Origin: Icerya purchasi
Taxonomy: Eukaryota > Arthropoda > Insecta > Hemiptera > Monophlebidae
DNA length: 64,000 nucleotides
Direction of reading: 5' to 3'
Assembly (NCBI GenBank): GCA_039619475.1
Contig: CM077115.1
Span: 418,942,557-419,006,556, forward strand
Shown: positions 12,098 to 24,794 of the stretch, in pieces
Position numbering within the stretch: the stretch's first letter is position 1
How the letters are laid out: each line of letters starts with the position of its first letter
The notes under the pieces: generated by a model
Databases searched by the model: none
What the model saw: only the letters and a program-made list of their open reading frames with translations
Told to the model about the DNA's origin: nothing
Made by a program: the position numbers and the translations under genes

Positions 12098-15000
12098 AAA
12101 GAAGAACAATATCAAACAGAAGAAAATAAAATAGAGTGCAAGCAGCTAACATGGGAGGAATTACAAAGTATGCCTATAAATTCCATATCAGTAGCATCAA
12201 ACGACTGTTCCACATACATTACAAAAGGTTATACAGATATTCAGACAGCAATAAACCAGGCTAAAGAAACATTATTAATAACAAATGATTCAACAGAAAT
12301 TAAAGCAATCATCTCATCACTTGTGTACAGATTAAATGGAATACTACAAAGCATCACAAGTAACATATGGCAACAGCTAATAGCAACTACAAATGATGTT
12401 AGACAACACATTACCGTGCTATTGGATAAAACAAGTGAAACATGCACAAAAATCAGAGACGAATTATTAAAAGTTATTGCAGTAGATATACGAGACAAGA
12501 CCGATAATTTAAAACAAATTGAGAAATACTTTACTACAATGTATCGTCCTCAACAAATACTACAAAATGTGGTAACAAATACTGTGAATACAGAGCAACC
12601 AATTAGCAGCCAAGAAGCTCAAATAAACATAGACAAGCTAGAATTGACTGCAACCGATGAATTACAAAACATAGATATATATGCATTAAATGCAGTGAAT
12701 GAAGCAAACAATGCATTTAATGAACTAAACAGAATTGAAGAATCAATTGATAACCAGCAAACAGAATTAACAATTAACAATGAGCAATTGTATAGTACTG
12801 CAAATGCAATGAAATTATATAAAATATTAAATAATATCAATTTACAATATTCACCACCACTGGATACTGGTGATACATCAATGTTATCTGACACAGTAAT
12901 AGAAAGTACTGTTAATGATCTATCTGATACACCAGATTTAACTGTAACACAAAGTTCAACAAATATAAACATGATTGATACAGACAGTAACTTTCCAAAT
13001 GATATGTCATCACCACTACTAGATACTAGTGGAACATTAATGTTATCTGACAAAGTAACAGAAAGTACTGTTAATGATCTATCTGATTCACGAGATTTAA
13101 CTGTATCAAAAAGTTCAACAAATATAAACATGATTGATGCAGACAGTAACTTTCCAAATGATATGCCATCACTACTACTAGATGCAAGTGGCACATTAAT
13201 GTTATCTGACACAGTAACAGAAAGTACTTTTAATGACCTATCTGATACACCAGATTTAACTGTAACAAAAAGTTCGACAAATATAAACATGATTGATACA
13301 GACAGTAACTTTCCAAATGATATGTCATCACCACTACTAGATACTAGTGGCACATTAATGTTATCTGACACAGTAACAGAAACTACTTTTAATGACCTAT
13401 CTGATACACCAGATTTAACTGTATCAAAAAGTTCAACAAATATAAACATGATTGATACAGACAGTAACTTTCCAAATGGTATGTCATCACCACTACTAGA
13501 TACTAGTGGCACATTAATGTTATCTGACAAAGTAACAGAAAGTACTGTTAATGATCTATCTGATACACCAGATTTAACTGTAACACAAAGTTCAACAAAT
13601 ATAAACATGATTGATACAGACAGTAACTTTCCAAATGATATGCCATCACTACTACTAGATGCAAGTGGCACATTAATGTTATCTGACACAGTAACAGAAA
13701 GTACTGTTAATGATCTATCTGATACACCAGATTTAACTGTAACAAAAAGTTCGACAAATATAAACATGATTGATACAGACAGTAACTTTCCAAATGATAT
13801 GTCATCACCACTACTAGATACTAGTGGCACATTAATGTTATCTGACACAGTAACAGAAACTACTTTTAATGACCTATCTGATACACCAGATTTAACTGTA
13901 ACAAAAAGTTCAACAAATATAAACATGATTGATACAGACAGTAACTTTCCCAGTGATATGTCATCACCACTACTAGATACTAGTGGAACATTAATGTTAT
14001 CTGACACGGTAACAGAAAGTACTGTTAATGATCTATCTGGTTCACAAGATTTAACTGTATCAAAAAGTTCAACAAATATAAACATGATTGATACAGACAG
14101 TAACTTTCCGAGTGATATGTCATCACCACTACTAGATACTAGTGGAACATTAATGTTATCTGACACAGTAACAGAAAGTACTGTTAATGATCTATGTGAT
14201 ACACCAGATTTAACTGTAACACAAAGTTCAACAAATATAAACATGATTGATACAGACAGTAACTTTCCCAGTGATATGTCATCACCACTACTAGATACTA
14301 GTGGAACATTAATGTTATCTGACACAGTAACAGATAGTACTGTTAATGATCTATCTGATACACCAGATTTAACTGTAACAAAAAGTTCAACAAATATAAA
14401 CATGATTGATACGGACAGTAACTTTCCCAGTGATATGTCATCACCACTACTAGATACTAGTGGAACATTAATGTTATCTGACTCAGTAACAGATAGTACT
14501 GTTAATGATCTATCTGATACACCAGATTTAACTGTAACACAAAGTTCAACAAATATAAACATGATTGATACAGACAGTAACTTTCCCAGTGATATGTCAT
14601 CACCACTACTAGATACTAGTGGAACATTAATGTTATCTGACATGGTAACAGAAAGTACTGTTAATGATCTATCTGGTTCACAAGATTTAACTGTATCAAA
14701 AAGTTCAACAAATATAAACATGATTGATACAGACAGTAACTTTCCGAGTGATATGTCATCACCACTACTAGATTCTAGTGGAACATTAATGTTATCTGAC
14801 AAAGTAACAGAAAGTACTGTTAATGATCTATCTGATACACCAGATTTAACTGTAACACAAAGTTCAACAAATATAAACATGATTGATACAGACAGTAACT
14901 TTCCAAATGATATGTCATCACCACTACTAGATACTAGTGGCACATTAATGTTATCTGACACAGTAACAGAAACTACTTTTAATGACCTATCTGATACACC

Positions 15001-18000
15001 AGATTTAACTGTATCAAAAAGTTCAACAAATATAAACATGATTGATACAGACAGTAACTTTCCAAATGGTATGTCATCACCACTACTAGATACTAGTGGC
15101 ACATTAATGTTATCTGACAAAGTAACAGAAAGTACTGTTAATGATCTATGTGATACACCAGATTTAACTGTAACACAAAGTTCAACAAATATAAACATGA
15201 TTGATACAGACAGTAACTTTCCCAGTGATATGTCATCACCACTACTAGATACTAGTGGCACATTAATGTTATCTGACACAGTAACAGAAAGTACTTTTAA
15301 TGATCTATTTGATACACCAGATTTAACTGTATCAAAAAGTTCAACAAATATAAACATGATTGATACAGACAGTAACTTTCCAAGTGATATGTCATCACCA
15401 CTACTAGATGCAAGTGGCACATTAATGTTATCTGACACAGTAACAGAAAGTACTGTTAATGATCTATGTGATACACCAGATTTAACTGTAACACAAAGTT
15501 CAACAAATATAAACATGATTGATACAGACAGTAACTTTCCCAGTGATATGTCATCACCACTACTAGATGCAAGTGGCACATTAATGTTATCTGACACAGT
15601 AACAGAAAGTACTTTTAATGATCTATTTGATACACCAGATTTAACTGTATCAAAAAGTTCAACAAATATAAACATGATTGATACAGACAGTAACTTTCCA
15701 AGTGATATGTCATCACCACTACTAGATGCAAGTGGCACATTAATGTTATCTGACACAGTAACAGAAAGTACTGTTAATGATCTACGTGATACACCAGATT
15801 TAACTGTAACACAAAGTTCAACAAATATAAACATGATTGATACAGACAGTAACTTTCCCAGTGATATGTCATCACCACTACTAGATACTAGTGGCACATT
15901 AATGTTATCTGACACAGTAACAGAAAGTACTTTTAATGATCTATTTGATACACCAGATTTAACTGTATCAAAAAGTTCAACAAATATAAACATGATTGAT
16001 ACAGACAGTAACTTTCCAAGTGATATGTCATCACCACTACTAGATGCAAGTGGCACATTAATGTTATCTGACACAGTAACAGAAAGTACTGTTAATGATC
16101 TATGTGATACACCAGATTTAACTGTAACACAAAGTTCAACAAATATAAACATGATTGATACAGACAGTAACTTTCCCAGTGATATGTCATCACCACTACT
16201 AGATGCAAGTGGCACATTAATGTTATCTGACACAGTAACAGAAAGTACTTTTAATGATCTATTTGATACACCAGATTTAACTGTATCAAAAAGTTCAACA
16301 AATATAAACATGATTGATACAGACAGTAACTTTCCAAGTGATATGTCATCACCACTACTAGGTGCAAGTGGCACATTAATGTTATCTGACACAGTAACAG
16401 AAAGTACTTTTAATGATCTATTTGATACACCAGATTTAACTGTATCAAAAAGTTCAACAAATATAAACATGATTGATACAGACAGTAACTTTCCAAGTGA
16501 TATGTCATCACCACTACTAGATGCAAGTGGCACATTAATGTTATCTGACACAGTAACAGAAAGTACTGTTAATGATCTACATGATACACCAGATTTAACT
16601 GTAACACAAAGTTCAACAAATATAAACATGATTGATACAGACAGTAACTTTCCAAATGATATGCCATCACTACTACTAGATGCAAGTGGCACATTAATGT
16701 TATCTGACACAGTAACAGAAAGTACTGTTAATGATCTATCTGATACACCAGATTTAACTGTAACAAAAAGTTCGACAAATATAAACATGATTGATACAGA
16801 CAGTAACTTTCCAAATGATATGTCATCACCACTACTAGATACTAGTGGCACATTAATGTTATCTGACACAGTAACAGAAACTACTTTTAATGACCTATCT
16901 GATACACCAGATTTAACTGTAACAAAAAGTTCAACAAATATAAACATGATTGATACAGACAGTAACTTTCCCAGTGATATGTCATCACCACTACTAGATA
17001 CTAGTGGAACATTAATGTTATCTGACACGGTAACAGAAAGTACTGTTAATGATCTATCTGGTTCACAAGATTTAACTGTATCAAAAAGTTCAACAAATAT
17101 AAACATGATTGATACAGACAGTAACTTTCCGAGTGATATGTCATCACCACTACTAGATACTAGTGGAACATTAATGTTATCTGACACAGTAACAGAAAGT
17201 ACTGTTAATGATCTATGTGATACACCAGATTTAACTGTAACACAAAGTTCAACAAATATAAACATGATTGATACAGACAGTAACTTTCCCAGTGATATGT
17301 CATCACCACTACTAGATACTAGTGGAACATTAATGTTATCTGACACAGTAACAGATAGTACTGTTAATGATCTATCTGATACACCAGATTTAACTGTAAC
17401 AAAAAGTTCAACAAATATAAACATGATTGATACGGACAGTAACTTTCCCAGTGATATGTCATCACCACTACTAGATACTAGTGGAACATTAATGTTATCT
17501 GACTCAGTAACAGATAGTACTGTTAATGATCTATCTGATACACCAGATTTAACTGTAACACAAAGTTCAACAAATATAAACATGATTGATACAGACAGTA
17601 ACTTTCCCAGTGATATGTCATCACCACTACTAGATACTAGTGGAACATTAATGTTATCTGACATGGTAACAGAAAGTACTGTTAATGATCTATCTGGTTC
17701 ACAAGATTTAACTGTATCAAAAAGTTCAACAAATATAAACATGATTGATACAGACAGTAACTTTCCGAGTGATATGTCATCACCACTACTAGATTCTAGT
17801 GGAACATTAATGTTATCTGACAAAGTAACAGAAAGTACTGTTAATGATCTATCTGATACACCAGATTTAACTGTAACACAAAGTTCAACAAATATAAACA
17901 TGATTGATACAGACAGTAACTTTCCAAATGATATGTCATCACCACTACTAGATACTAGTGGCACATTAATGTTATCTGACACAGTAACAGAAACTACTTT

Positions 18001-20740
18001 TAATGACCTATCTGATACACCAGATTTAACTGTATCAAAAAGTTCAACAAATATAAACATGATTGATACAGACAGTAACTTTCCAAATGGTATGTCATCA
18101 CCACTACTAGATACTAGTGGCACATTAATGTTATCTGACAAAGTAACAGAAAGTACTGTTAATGATCTATGTGATACACCAGATTTAACTGTAACACAAA
18201 GTTCAACAAATATAAACATGATTGATACAGACAGTAACTTTCCCAGTGATATGTCATCACCACTACTAGATACTAGTGGCACATTAATGTTATCTGACAC
18301 AGTAACAGAAAGTACTTTTAATGATCTATTTGATACACCAGATTTAACTGTATCAAAAAGTTCAACAAATATAAACATGATTGATACAGACAGTAACTTT
18401 CCAAGTGATATGTCATCACCACTACTAGATGCAAGTGGCACATTAATGTTATCTGACACAGTAACAGAAAGTACTGTTAATGATCTATGTGATACACCAG
18501 ATTTAACTGTAACACAAAGTTCAACAAATATAAACATGATTGATACAGACAGTAACTTTCCCAGTGATATGTCATCACCACTACTAGATGCAAGTGGCAC
18601 ATTAATGTTATCTGACACAGTAACAGAAAGTACTTTTAATGATCTATTTGATACACCAGATTTAACTGTATCAAAAAGTTCAACAAATATAAACATGATT
18701 GATACAGACAGTAACTTTCCAAGTGATATGTCATCACCACTACTAGATGCAAGTGGCACATTAATGTTATCTGACACAGTAACAGAAAGTACTGTTAATG
18801 ATCTACGTGATACACCAGATTTAACTGTAACACAAAGTTCAACAAATATAAACATGATTGATACAGACAGTAACTTTCCCAGTGATATGTCATCACCACT
18901 ACTAGATACTAGTGGCACATTAATGTTATCTGACACAGTAACAGAAAGTACTTTTAATGATCTATTTGATACACCAGATTTAACTGTATCAAAAAGTTCA
19001 ACAAATATAAACATGATTGATACAGACAGTAACTTTCCAAGTGATATGTCATCACCACTACTAGATGCAAGTGGCACATTAATGTTATCTGACACAGTAA
19101 CAGAAAGTACTGTTAATGATCTATGTGATACACCAGATTTAACTGTAACACAAAGTTCAACAAATATAAACATGATTGATACAGACAGTAACTTTCCCAG
19201 TGATATGTCATCACCACTACTAGATGCAAGTGGCACATTAATGTTATCTGACACAGTAACAGAAAGTACTTTTAATGATCTATTTGATACACCAGATTTA
19301 ACTGTATCAAAAAGTTCAACAAATATAAACATGATTGATACAGACAGTAACTTTCCAAGTGATATGTCATCACCACTACTAGGTGCAAGTGGCACATTAA
19401 TGTTATCTGACACAGTAACAGAAAGTACTTTTAATGATCTATTTGATACACCAGATTTAACTGTATCAAAAAGTTCAACAAATATAAACATGATTGATAC
19501 AGACAGTAACTTTCCAAGTGATATGTCATCACCACTACTAGATGCAAGTGGCACATTAATGTTATCTGACACAGTAACAGAAAGTACTGTTAATGATCTA
19601 CATGATACACCAGATTTAACTGTAACACAAAGTTCAACAAATATAAACATGATTGATACAGACAGTAACTTTCCAAATGATATGTCATCATCACAACTAG
19701 ATACTAGTGGCACATTAATGTTATCTGACACAGTAACAGAAAGTACTTTTAATGATCTATTTGATACACCAGATTTAACTGTATCAAAAAGTTCAACAAA
19801 TATAAACATGATTGATATAGACAGTAACTTTCCAAATGATATGTCATCACCACTACTAGATACTAGTGGCACATTAATGTTATCTGACACAGTAACAGAA
19901 AGTACTGTTAATGATCTATCTGATACACCAGATTTAACTGTAACACAAAGTTCAACAAATATAAACATGATTGATACAGACAGTAACTTTCCCAGTGATA
20001 TGTCATCACCACTACTAGATGCAAGTGGCACATTAATGTTATCTGACACAGTAACAGATAGTACTGTTAATGATCTATCTGATACACCAGATTTAACTGT
20101 AACAAAAAGTTCAACAAATATAAACATGATTGATACAGACAGTAACTTTCCAAGTGATATCACATCACCACTATTTGATACAAGCAATACATTAATGTTA
20201 TCTGACACATTAACTAAAAATGGGATTATTGATATATGTGATCAACCAGATGTGACTTTACATGAATACAAAGGCAATTCAATTGATTTTGGTAAGAGTT
20301 TAACAGATATAAAGATGATTGATGATGATAACACAGATTGTGGCATTTTAGGTAGTCAACATGATTTAGGTGCATTTGATCAATCCAAGGATACAGTTTT
20401 TTTAAAAGAAAGTTCAAGTGGTGTAAAAGTCATGGACAATGATATTAATGTTATGGAGCATCCTGATGTAATTCATGATAACAGGAACATTATTACTGGA
20501 AGTATTATAAATGCTGTAGATACATTTGCAAGTCCAACTGGAACATTACAAGATACGTCAGTATTGCCTGAAAAAAGGCATCTACTTTCAACTGCTATAA
20601 ATCCTGTGATTGGCAATGCTAATCCATTTCAACATCTTTATATATTTGATAGTAATCTTCTAAAAGATGCGAGTTTATTTGATTTAGTTTCACTTCACGA
20701 CCTCACCTCTAGTGGATTTTCACTTACTAAGGAACTAATG
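12098..20740 (+). CDS. Giant exon of a tandem-repeat protein of unknown family (46 x 53 residues)
   Basis: An uninterrupted frame of 2881 codons runs from an acceptor atttcag|AAAGAAG to a probable donor CTAATG|gttggt. The earliest in-frame ATG is at 12170, but the frame is open back to the acceptor, so I treat this as an internal exon. The first ~250 residues are non-repetitive and look alpha-helical (polar/hydrophobic heptad-like spacing, one TWEELQSMP motif). Then come 46 copies of a 53-residue Ser/Thr/Asp/Asn/Leu-rich unit, followed by about 175 residues containing degenerate units. No transmembrane segment, enzyme motif or known domain is visible; if secreted, the repeats would be rich in possible O-glycosylation sites. 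If the donor is not used, the frame stops at 20782. The phase of the next exon at 21231 requires the donor at 20740 rather than the nearby gtatat at 20745. The function is unknown. The strict retention of reading frame over 8.6 kb argues for a real protein. Confidence 0.75.
12852..20214 (+). repeat. 159-bp tandem array, 46 units, no indels
   Basis: The anchor atgattgata recurs from 12971 to 20126, a span of 7155 bp or exactly 45 periods of 159 bp, so 46 units share one length. Each unit encodes 53 residues built around LSDTVTES, NDLSDTPDLTV, SSTNINMIDTDSNFP and MSSPLLDTSGTLM. Substitutions are concentrated at a few positions: S/C/F/R/H after NDL, V/F before ND, K/Q after VT or VS, N/S after FP, and DT/DA/DS/GA before SG. 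Degenerate relatives continue after the array (LSDTLTKNGIIDICDQPDVT near 20200 and ESSSGVKVMDNDINV near 20410), showing the family is older than the clean array. Confidence 0.95.
13563..19604 (+). repeat. Higher-order duplication: 19-unit (3021-bp) block present twice
   Basis: The segment about 13563-16583 is repeated at 16584-19604 with an offset of 3021 bp (19 x 159). Diagnostic variants recur at the same offset: gatacggacag at 14408/17429, catggtaac at 14640/17661, gattctagtgg at 14771/17792, ctacgtgat at 15783/18804, and ggtgcaagtgg at 16361/19382. I found no difference at the sites I compared. The junctions fall inside shared unit sequence, as expected for unequal crossing-over; a collapsed or duplicated assembly is the alternative. 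Confidence 0.85.
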
Positions 20741-21230
20741 GTTGGTATATATGTTTTTGTTTTTATTTTTCCATATTTTTAATAGTATTATTAAGAAATC
20801 TAAATATTCTGTTTTAAATATTACCTAGACTTTTTAAACATAGAATGGCAATTGTAATAATCATAAAATTGTATGAACTTGCAGGCAGTTCTTAAACTGC
20901 ATTTTTTTCCAAAATTGAATCAAAATCAAATCTTTCTTCTTTATAACGTTTTTTTGGTTTCCAAATGAAACATTTACATTCTACTTTAAACAAATAAACC
21001 AATTTTTTAAAGGCAAATTTTCAGTTTTCATTCAAGCAAATTAATTAAATTGCATTCTGTTTGATGATTCCATCAATTAGAAAAAAAGGAACATATACAA
21101 AAATGATTGAATTTTTAAAAAATATAATTCAGGCAAAACCAAATAAACTTATTCACATTTACTCAAAATTGATTTCAACTAATAAACATAGTACCAAACT
21201 AAAATCTTTGATTATCTAAAAATGTTTCAG

Positions 21231-21980
21231 ATTCCACGAGCAGATGTTATTAATCCTGTTAACCAATGGCCTGCTACATGCTCAGCTCTGCAGTGGCATG
21301 ACTTCTTGTCCAAAGCAACAAATCAAAATAAGTATATAACGCTTCAAATAATCGAAAAACTGGTGATTGCAAGAAACTTAATCAATCGAGAAATAAACTA
21401 CATCCAAATGGAAATATACAAGATGAATAACCCGCATCAGATACAAGAAGTGATCAGAAATACAATTTATGTAATAAATTCCATAATGGTAGAGCTTGTA
21501 ACATTTTTAAAATCGAACCTAAACATACTTTCAGAAGACTTTATTATGAAATTGGAAACTTACTTAAAAATAATAACACACGAACCAATTTTATGCAAAT
21601 ATCGAATATATTCAGCTATGTCGAATGTAGATGTATCTTTTCATACTACTATTATTGAATTATTACGAATATTTTATCCATTTAATGAGTTATTCGCCCT
21701 CATTGTGTCTTCTGATTCATCGATAAAATATGATTTAACTGATTCATTACCTTCATCAGTTACACAACTACATGAATTACAAATAGTCTCAAATATAATC
21801 TTAAATAATATAGATTGTATTGTCCAAAAAACATTAAATTTCTTACTAAATGGTCATAATGCAATCGGACGACTTCAATTAACTGAAAACAACAATGAGA
21901 TAGAAATAGAAATATTTAAAGATATTAAAAATGCTATAATAGTATCCTATTCCATTCAAAAAGCATGTAACAAGCGTTAA
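21231..21980 (+). CDS. Terminal exon of the repeat-protein gene, helical domain
   Basis: Acceptor aatgtttcag|ATTCCACG opens a 750-bp frame in phase 0 (249 residues plus stop) compatible with the donor at 20740. The product starts IPRADVINPVNQWPATCSAL and is leucine/isoleucine/asparagine-rich with long amphipathic-looking segments. I see no transmembrane segment or known domain. Its beginning (ALQWHDFLSKA...KYITLQIIEK) loosely echoes the start of the large exon (QLTWEELQSMP...TYITKGYTDIQ), hinting at two related helical modules bracketing the array. An alternative is an independent gene starting at the ATG at 21222, three codons upstream. Confidence 0.55.
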   Translation: MPRADVINPVNQWPATCSALQWHDFLSKATNQNKYITLQIIEKLVIARNLINREINYIQMEIYKMNNPHQIQEVIRNTIYVINSIMVELVTFLKSNLNILSEDFIMKLETYLKIITHEPILCKYRIYSAMSNVDVSFHTTIIELLRIFYPFNELFALIVSSDSSIKYDLTDSLPSSVTQLHELQIVSNIILNNIDCIVQKTLNFLLNGHNAIGRLQLTENNNEIEIEIFKDIKNAIIVSYSIQKACNKR

Positions 21981-22123
21981 AACAGACCTATCTAACTATC
22001 CTTTTTTGGAGTAAAATTAAGGTCTAATTAAATATTACATATCAAAATGCGATGATGAATTCAGGAGTAATTCAGTAAACAAATAACGTAATTAAATTTT
22101 TTCTACCACTCGCTCAATTATAT

Positions 22124-22216
22124 AATAAAAGTGAAACGGTACAATTAGTTCATATTCGCGGAATTGTATTTAAACGTATGTAACATACATGTTTATACAC
22201 TCATGTATATAATAAA
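22124..22216 (+). promoter_or_regulatory. Candidate polyadenylation signals
   Basis: AATAAA occurs at 22124-22129 and 22211-22216, about 145 and 230 bp after the stop codon at 21980. Such hexamers are common in AT-rich DNA, so the call is weak. Confidence 0.3.
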
Positions 22217-24287
22217 CATACATATACCCTAAATATTCAGTTGCACTACTAAAACTACAAAAAAAATGTTATAAATTTAAATTTTATTTTGTATAAAGTA
22301 CAATTTAGATTTAAAGTTTAATAAAAACAGTGAACGTTTTTTTAAATTATACCTCGGTATATTAACTGTACTTCAAATTTACTTTTTCATTTAACTTAGT
22401 AAAATAATCCACGGCTCTCGGTAATCAAACGTCGTGATTAAAATTATTGATAGCTTTATTAAAGTGAACTTACCAACATGTAATCACGAAATCTTCAGAT
22501 TCCTAAACCTCCATTAGTCCAAACAAAAATTTTGCCAGGAATAAATACCACTCGCGACAGAACTAAACATTATTTAGAATTTAGGATGGTTTATTTTCGA
22601 TACCGCAAATTTAAACCTATCGTAAATATCGATAAAAAATTAAGATCGTTTTATACAAAAACCATAAATTTCCGACTTTTATAAAACTAAATTACGATCA
22701 AAAATTAAATGATAAAAAAAGATGAATTTAAAAAATCCTTCGGAATATTTACCACTAAATCGATTTTTCATTATTTTTTTTAACAATTAAACTTTTGCAA
22801 GAATTGTAAAATGGTAGCAAAAGTTATACTTTTACGATTACAATAAAATATTAAAATTTAGCACTGTCCAATTCATATTTTTTTATTTTTAATATTAAAT
22901 ATGTACGTAAAAGTAGGATCTGCAATATTCAAAGGTGAATTTAAGTACGATATTTAAAAGAAAAAGAAAACAAATTTATTCTAAAACAATTATTTTATCG
23001 CTACTATTGCAGAAACTAAATACTTTTACAAAACCTATTCCTTTTGTTAATTCCATCCCTGTATGTAAAATTAATTTTCAAAATACAGGTATCTTAATGA
23101 AAAAATTCTTAATTTTTCTTTTCTTTCATAGAACTTAAATTCCACTATTGCTTTTCGATAATCTCTTAGTCGCGCACTTCTGAAATATGGAAAAGATAAA
23201 ATTTATTTCATTAAGAATGACAGAAGAAACCCTAAATAAAGTATTAACGTGATGCATTTTCATTTACTCACTGTTTAAGTATTAGAATAGAATATAATAG
23301 TTAATTTCGTATGGTTTTACTTTAAAAAATTTGTTTTAAATATGTGATATTTGTAATTCTTTATAAAAACGCTATAATGATTTTATAACGTTTAAGGTTT
23401 CAGCGAATTAGTTTTAGAAACACGGCTTTAGTCTGTATTTTTATATATTTTACAGCAGAAACGAAAAACCTACTTGTAGTAATGCAAGTAAATCCGTAAA
23501 AATAAATAGTTTTATTTTTCTTTATTTGATTTAAAGTAGCTAGAACTGTAAAATTAATCGTGTTCTTGAATACGACTATTTTAAATTTTAATATATCTAT
23601 TTTTAATTAACGCATAATCATTTAAATATGAATTGCCTTCATAATTTTTCAGAAATTAATAATTTCCACGGTCAATTAAGTTCATAAACTTTTTAAAAAT
23701 TTATATTTTGGATGCGCATTCAAAAGTTTAATCCAGAATTTTATAATAATTGTTTTCGAATGCTCGATTTCAAATTATACCTACAACCGATGTTTTTGGC
23801 GATTGCGTAAAAATATATAAACAAAAATAATTTTCCACTGAAATACGAATTTCTTTGAAAATTGTTACTACCAAGTTAATAATATAATTCGATAAGAGTA
23901 CTTTCTTTGGCCTGCAAATATCTGCTAAAAATTCAGGAGATGAAAGAAGTAATATTACATATTACAGATTTTTTTTCTATAATTATTATCATCAAATTAT
24001 GCAATAATGTCATCATTTGACTATTTACACAAGATAAACAAACAATACGAGTTAAAAATTAAATTATTTACAACAATGAATTTGATTTGGGCCCCTCTTC
24101 TTTATATTTAATAAAGTTGGTCCGATTTTGAAATTAAAAATTTGCTACCGAAACTTTTCCACAATAATTCGATAGTATTTTTATCATTTAAGCAATATTA
24201 TATTATCATTATTTCTATATTTTCAAAAACCAAAAAGATCTAATTAAAACCGAAAAAATATTTTAAGTTTAAGTCAGATGAAGTTCG
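22217..24287. other. AT-rich intergenic stretch
   Basis: I see no gene, repeat or element in this stretch. The one open frame (22935-23138) has no recognisable feature. Confidence 0.55.
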
Positions 24288-24453
24288 TCAACCCTCTAAT
24301 GGTATAGGGAAACTTTGTGATAGTAACGGTATGGTCGAGTCACATCCGACCCAGCGTTAGTTTTCCCTCATTTTAGTTGAAGAAACCCAGACAGACTGAT
24401 ATAAACAACAAGGCGTGAGAAAATTATTGTTTATTATACATATTATACACACA

Positions 24454-24741
24454 CAAGGGCGTCGCCAGTCGATGAGCCAGGGAGGGGCAAGGGCTTGGCA
24501 GCCGCCAGGGGGGTCAAGATGATAGAAAAAGCGTATGAGTTATAGGAAAAATAAAATTTATAAGTTGTAAAGGCTTAATATTTTATTAAACAAGAATAAA
24601 ATCTTAATTAAAACATAAGTTTTCTCAATTGTCCATGATTACACGCCTATGAATACTCATCAATGCCAGTTGATTAAAAAGTTTCAAGGCTCCGGGGGGG
24701 GGGCAGCTGCCCCTCCCTGCCCCCCGCTGGCGACGCCCATG
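24454..24741. mobile_element. hAT-type MITE, family 1, copy 2 (nested in piggyBac)
   Basis: The 288-bp element shares its CAWGGGCGTCGCCAGY ends and interior with the copy at 1761-2044. It is flanked by a perfect 8-bp duplication, tacacaca, at 24446-24453 and 24742-24749. It sits inside the left portion of the piggyBac element and therefore inserted after it. Confidence 0.92.
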
Positions 24742-24794
24742 TACACACAATTTAATTTAATTTACATTTATATCAGAATCAGGTATACAAGTAG

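Noticed and set aside
12619..20208. 2529-codon minus-strand frame as a gene
   Set aside because: It is confined to the repeat array and its immediate upstream flank, while the plus frame continues in frame through non-repetitive sequence on both sides and is bounded by splice signals. The period divisible by three explains the antisense openness, so I report it only as an observation.
12852..20214. The tandem array as a CRISPR or ordinary satellite
   Set aside because: Units are contiguous without spacers, in a eukaryotic coding frame, with in-frame degenerate units on the flank.
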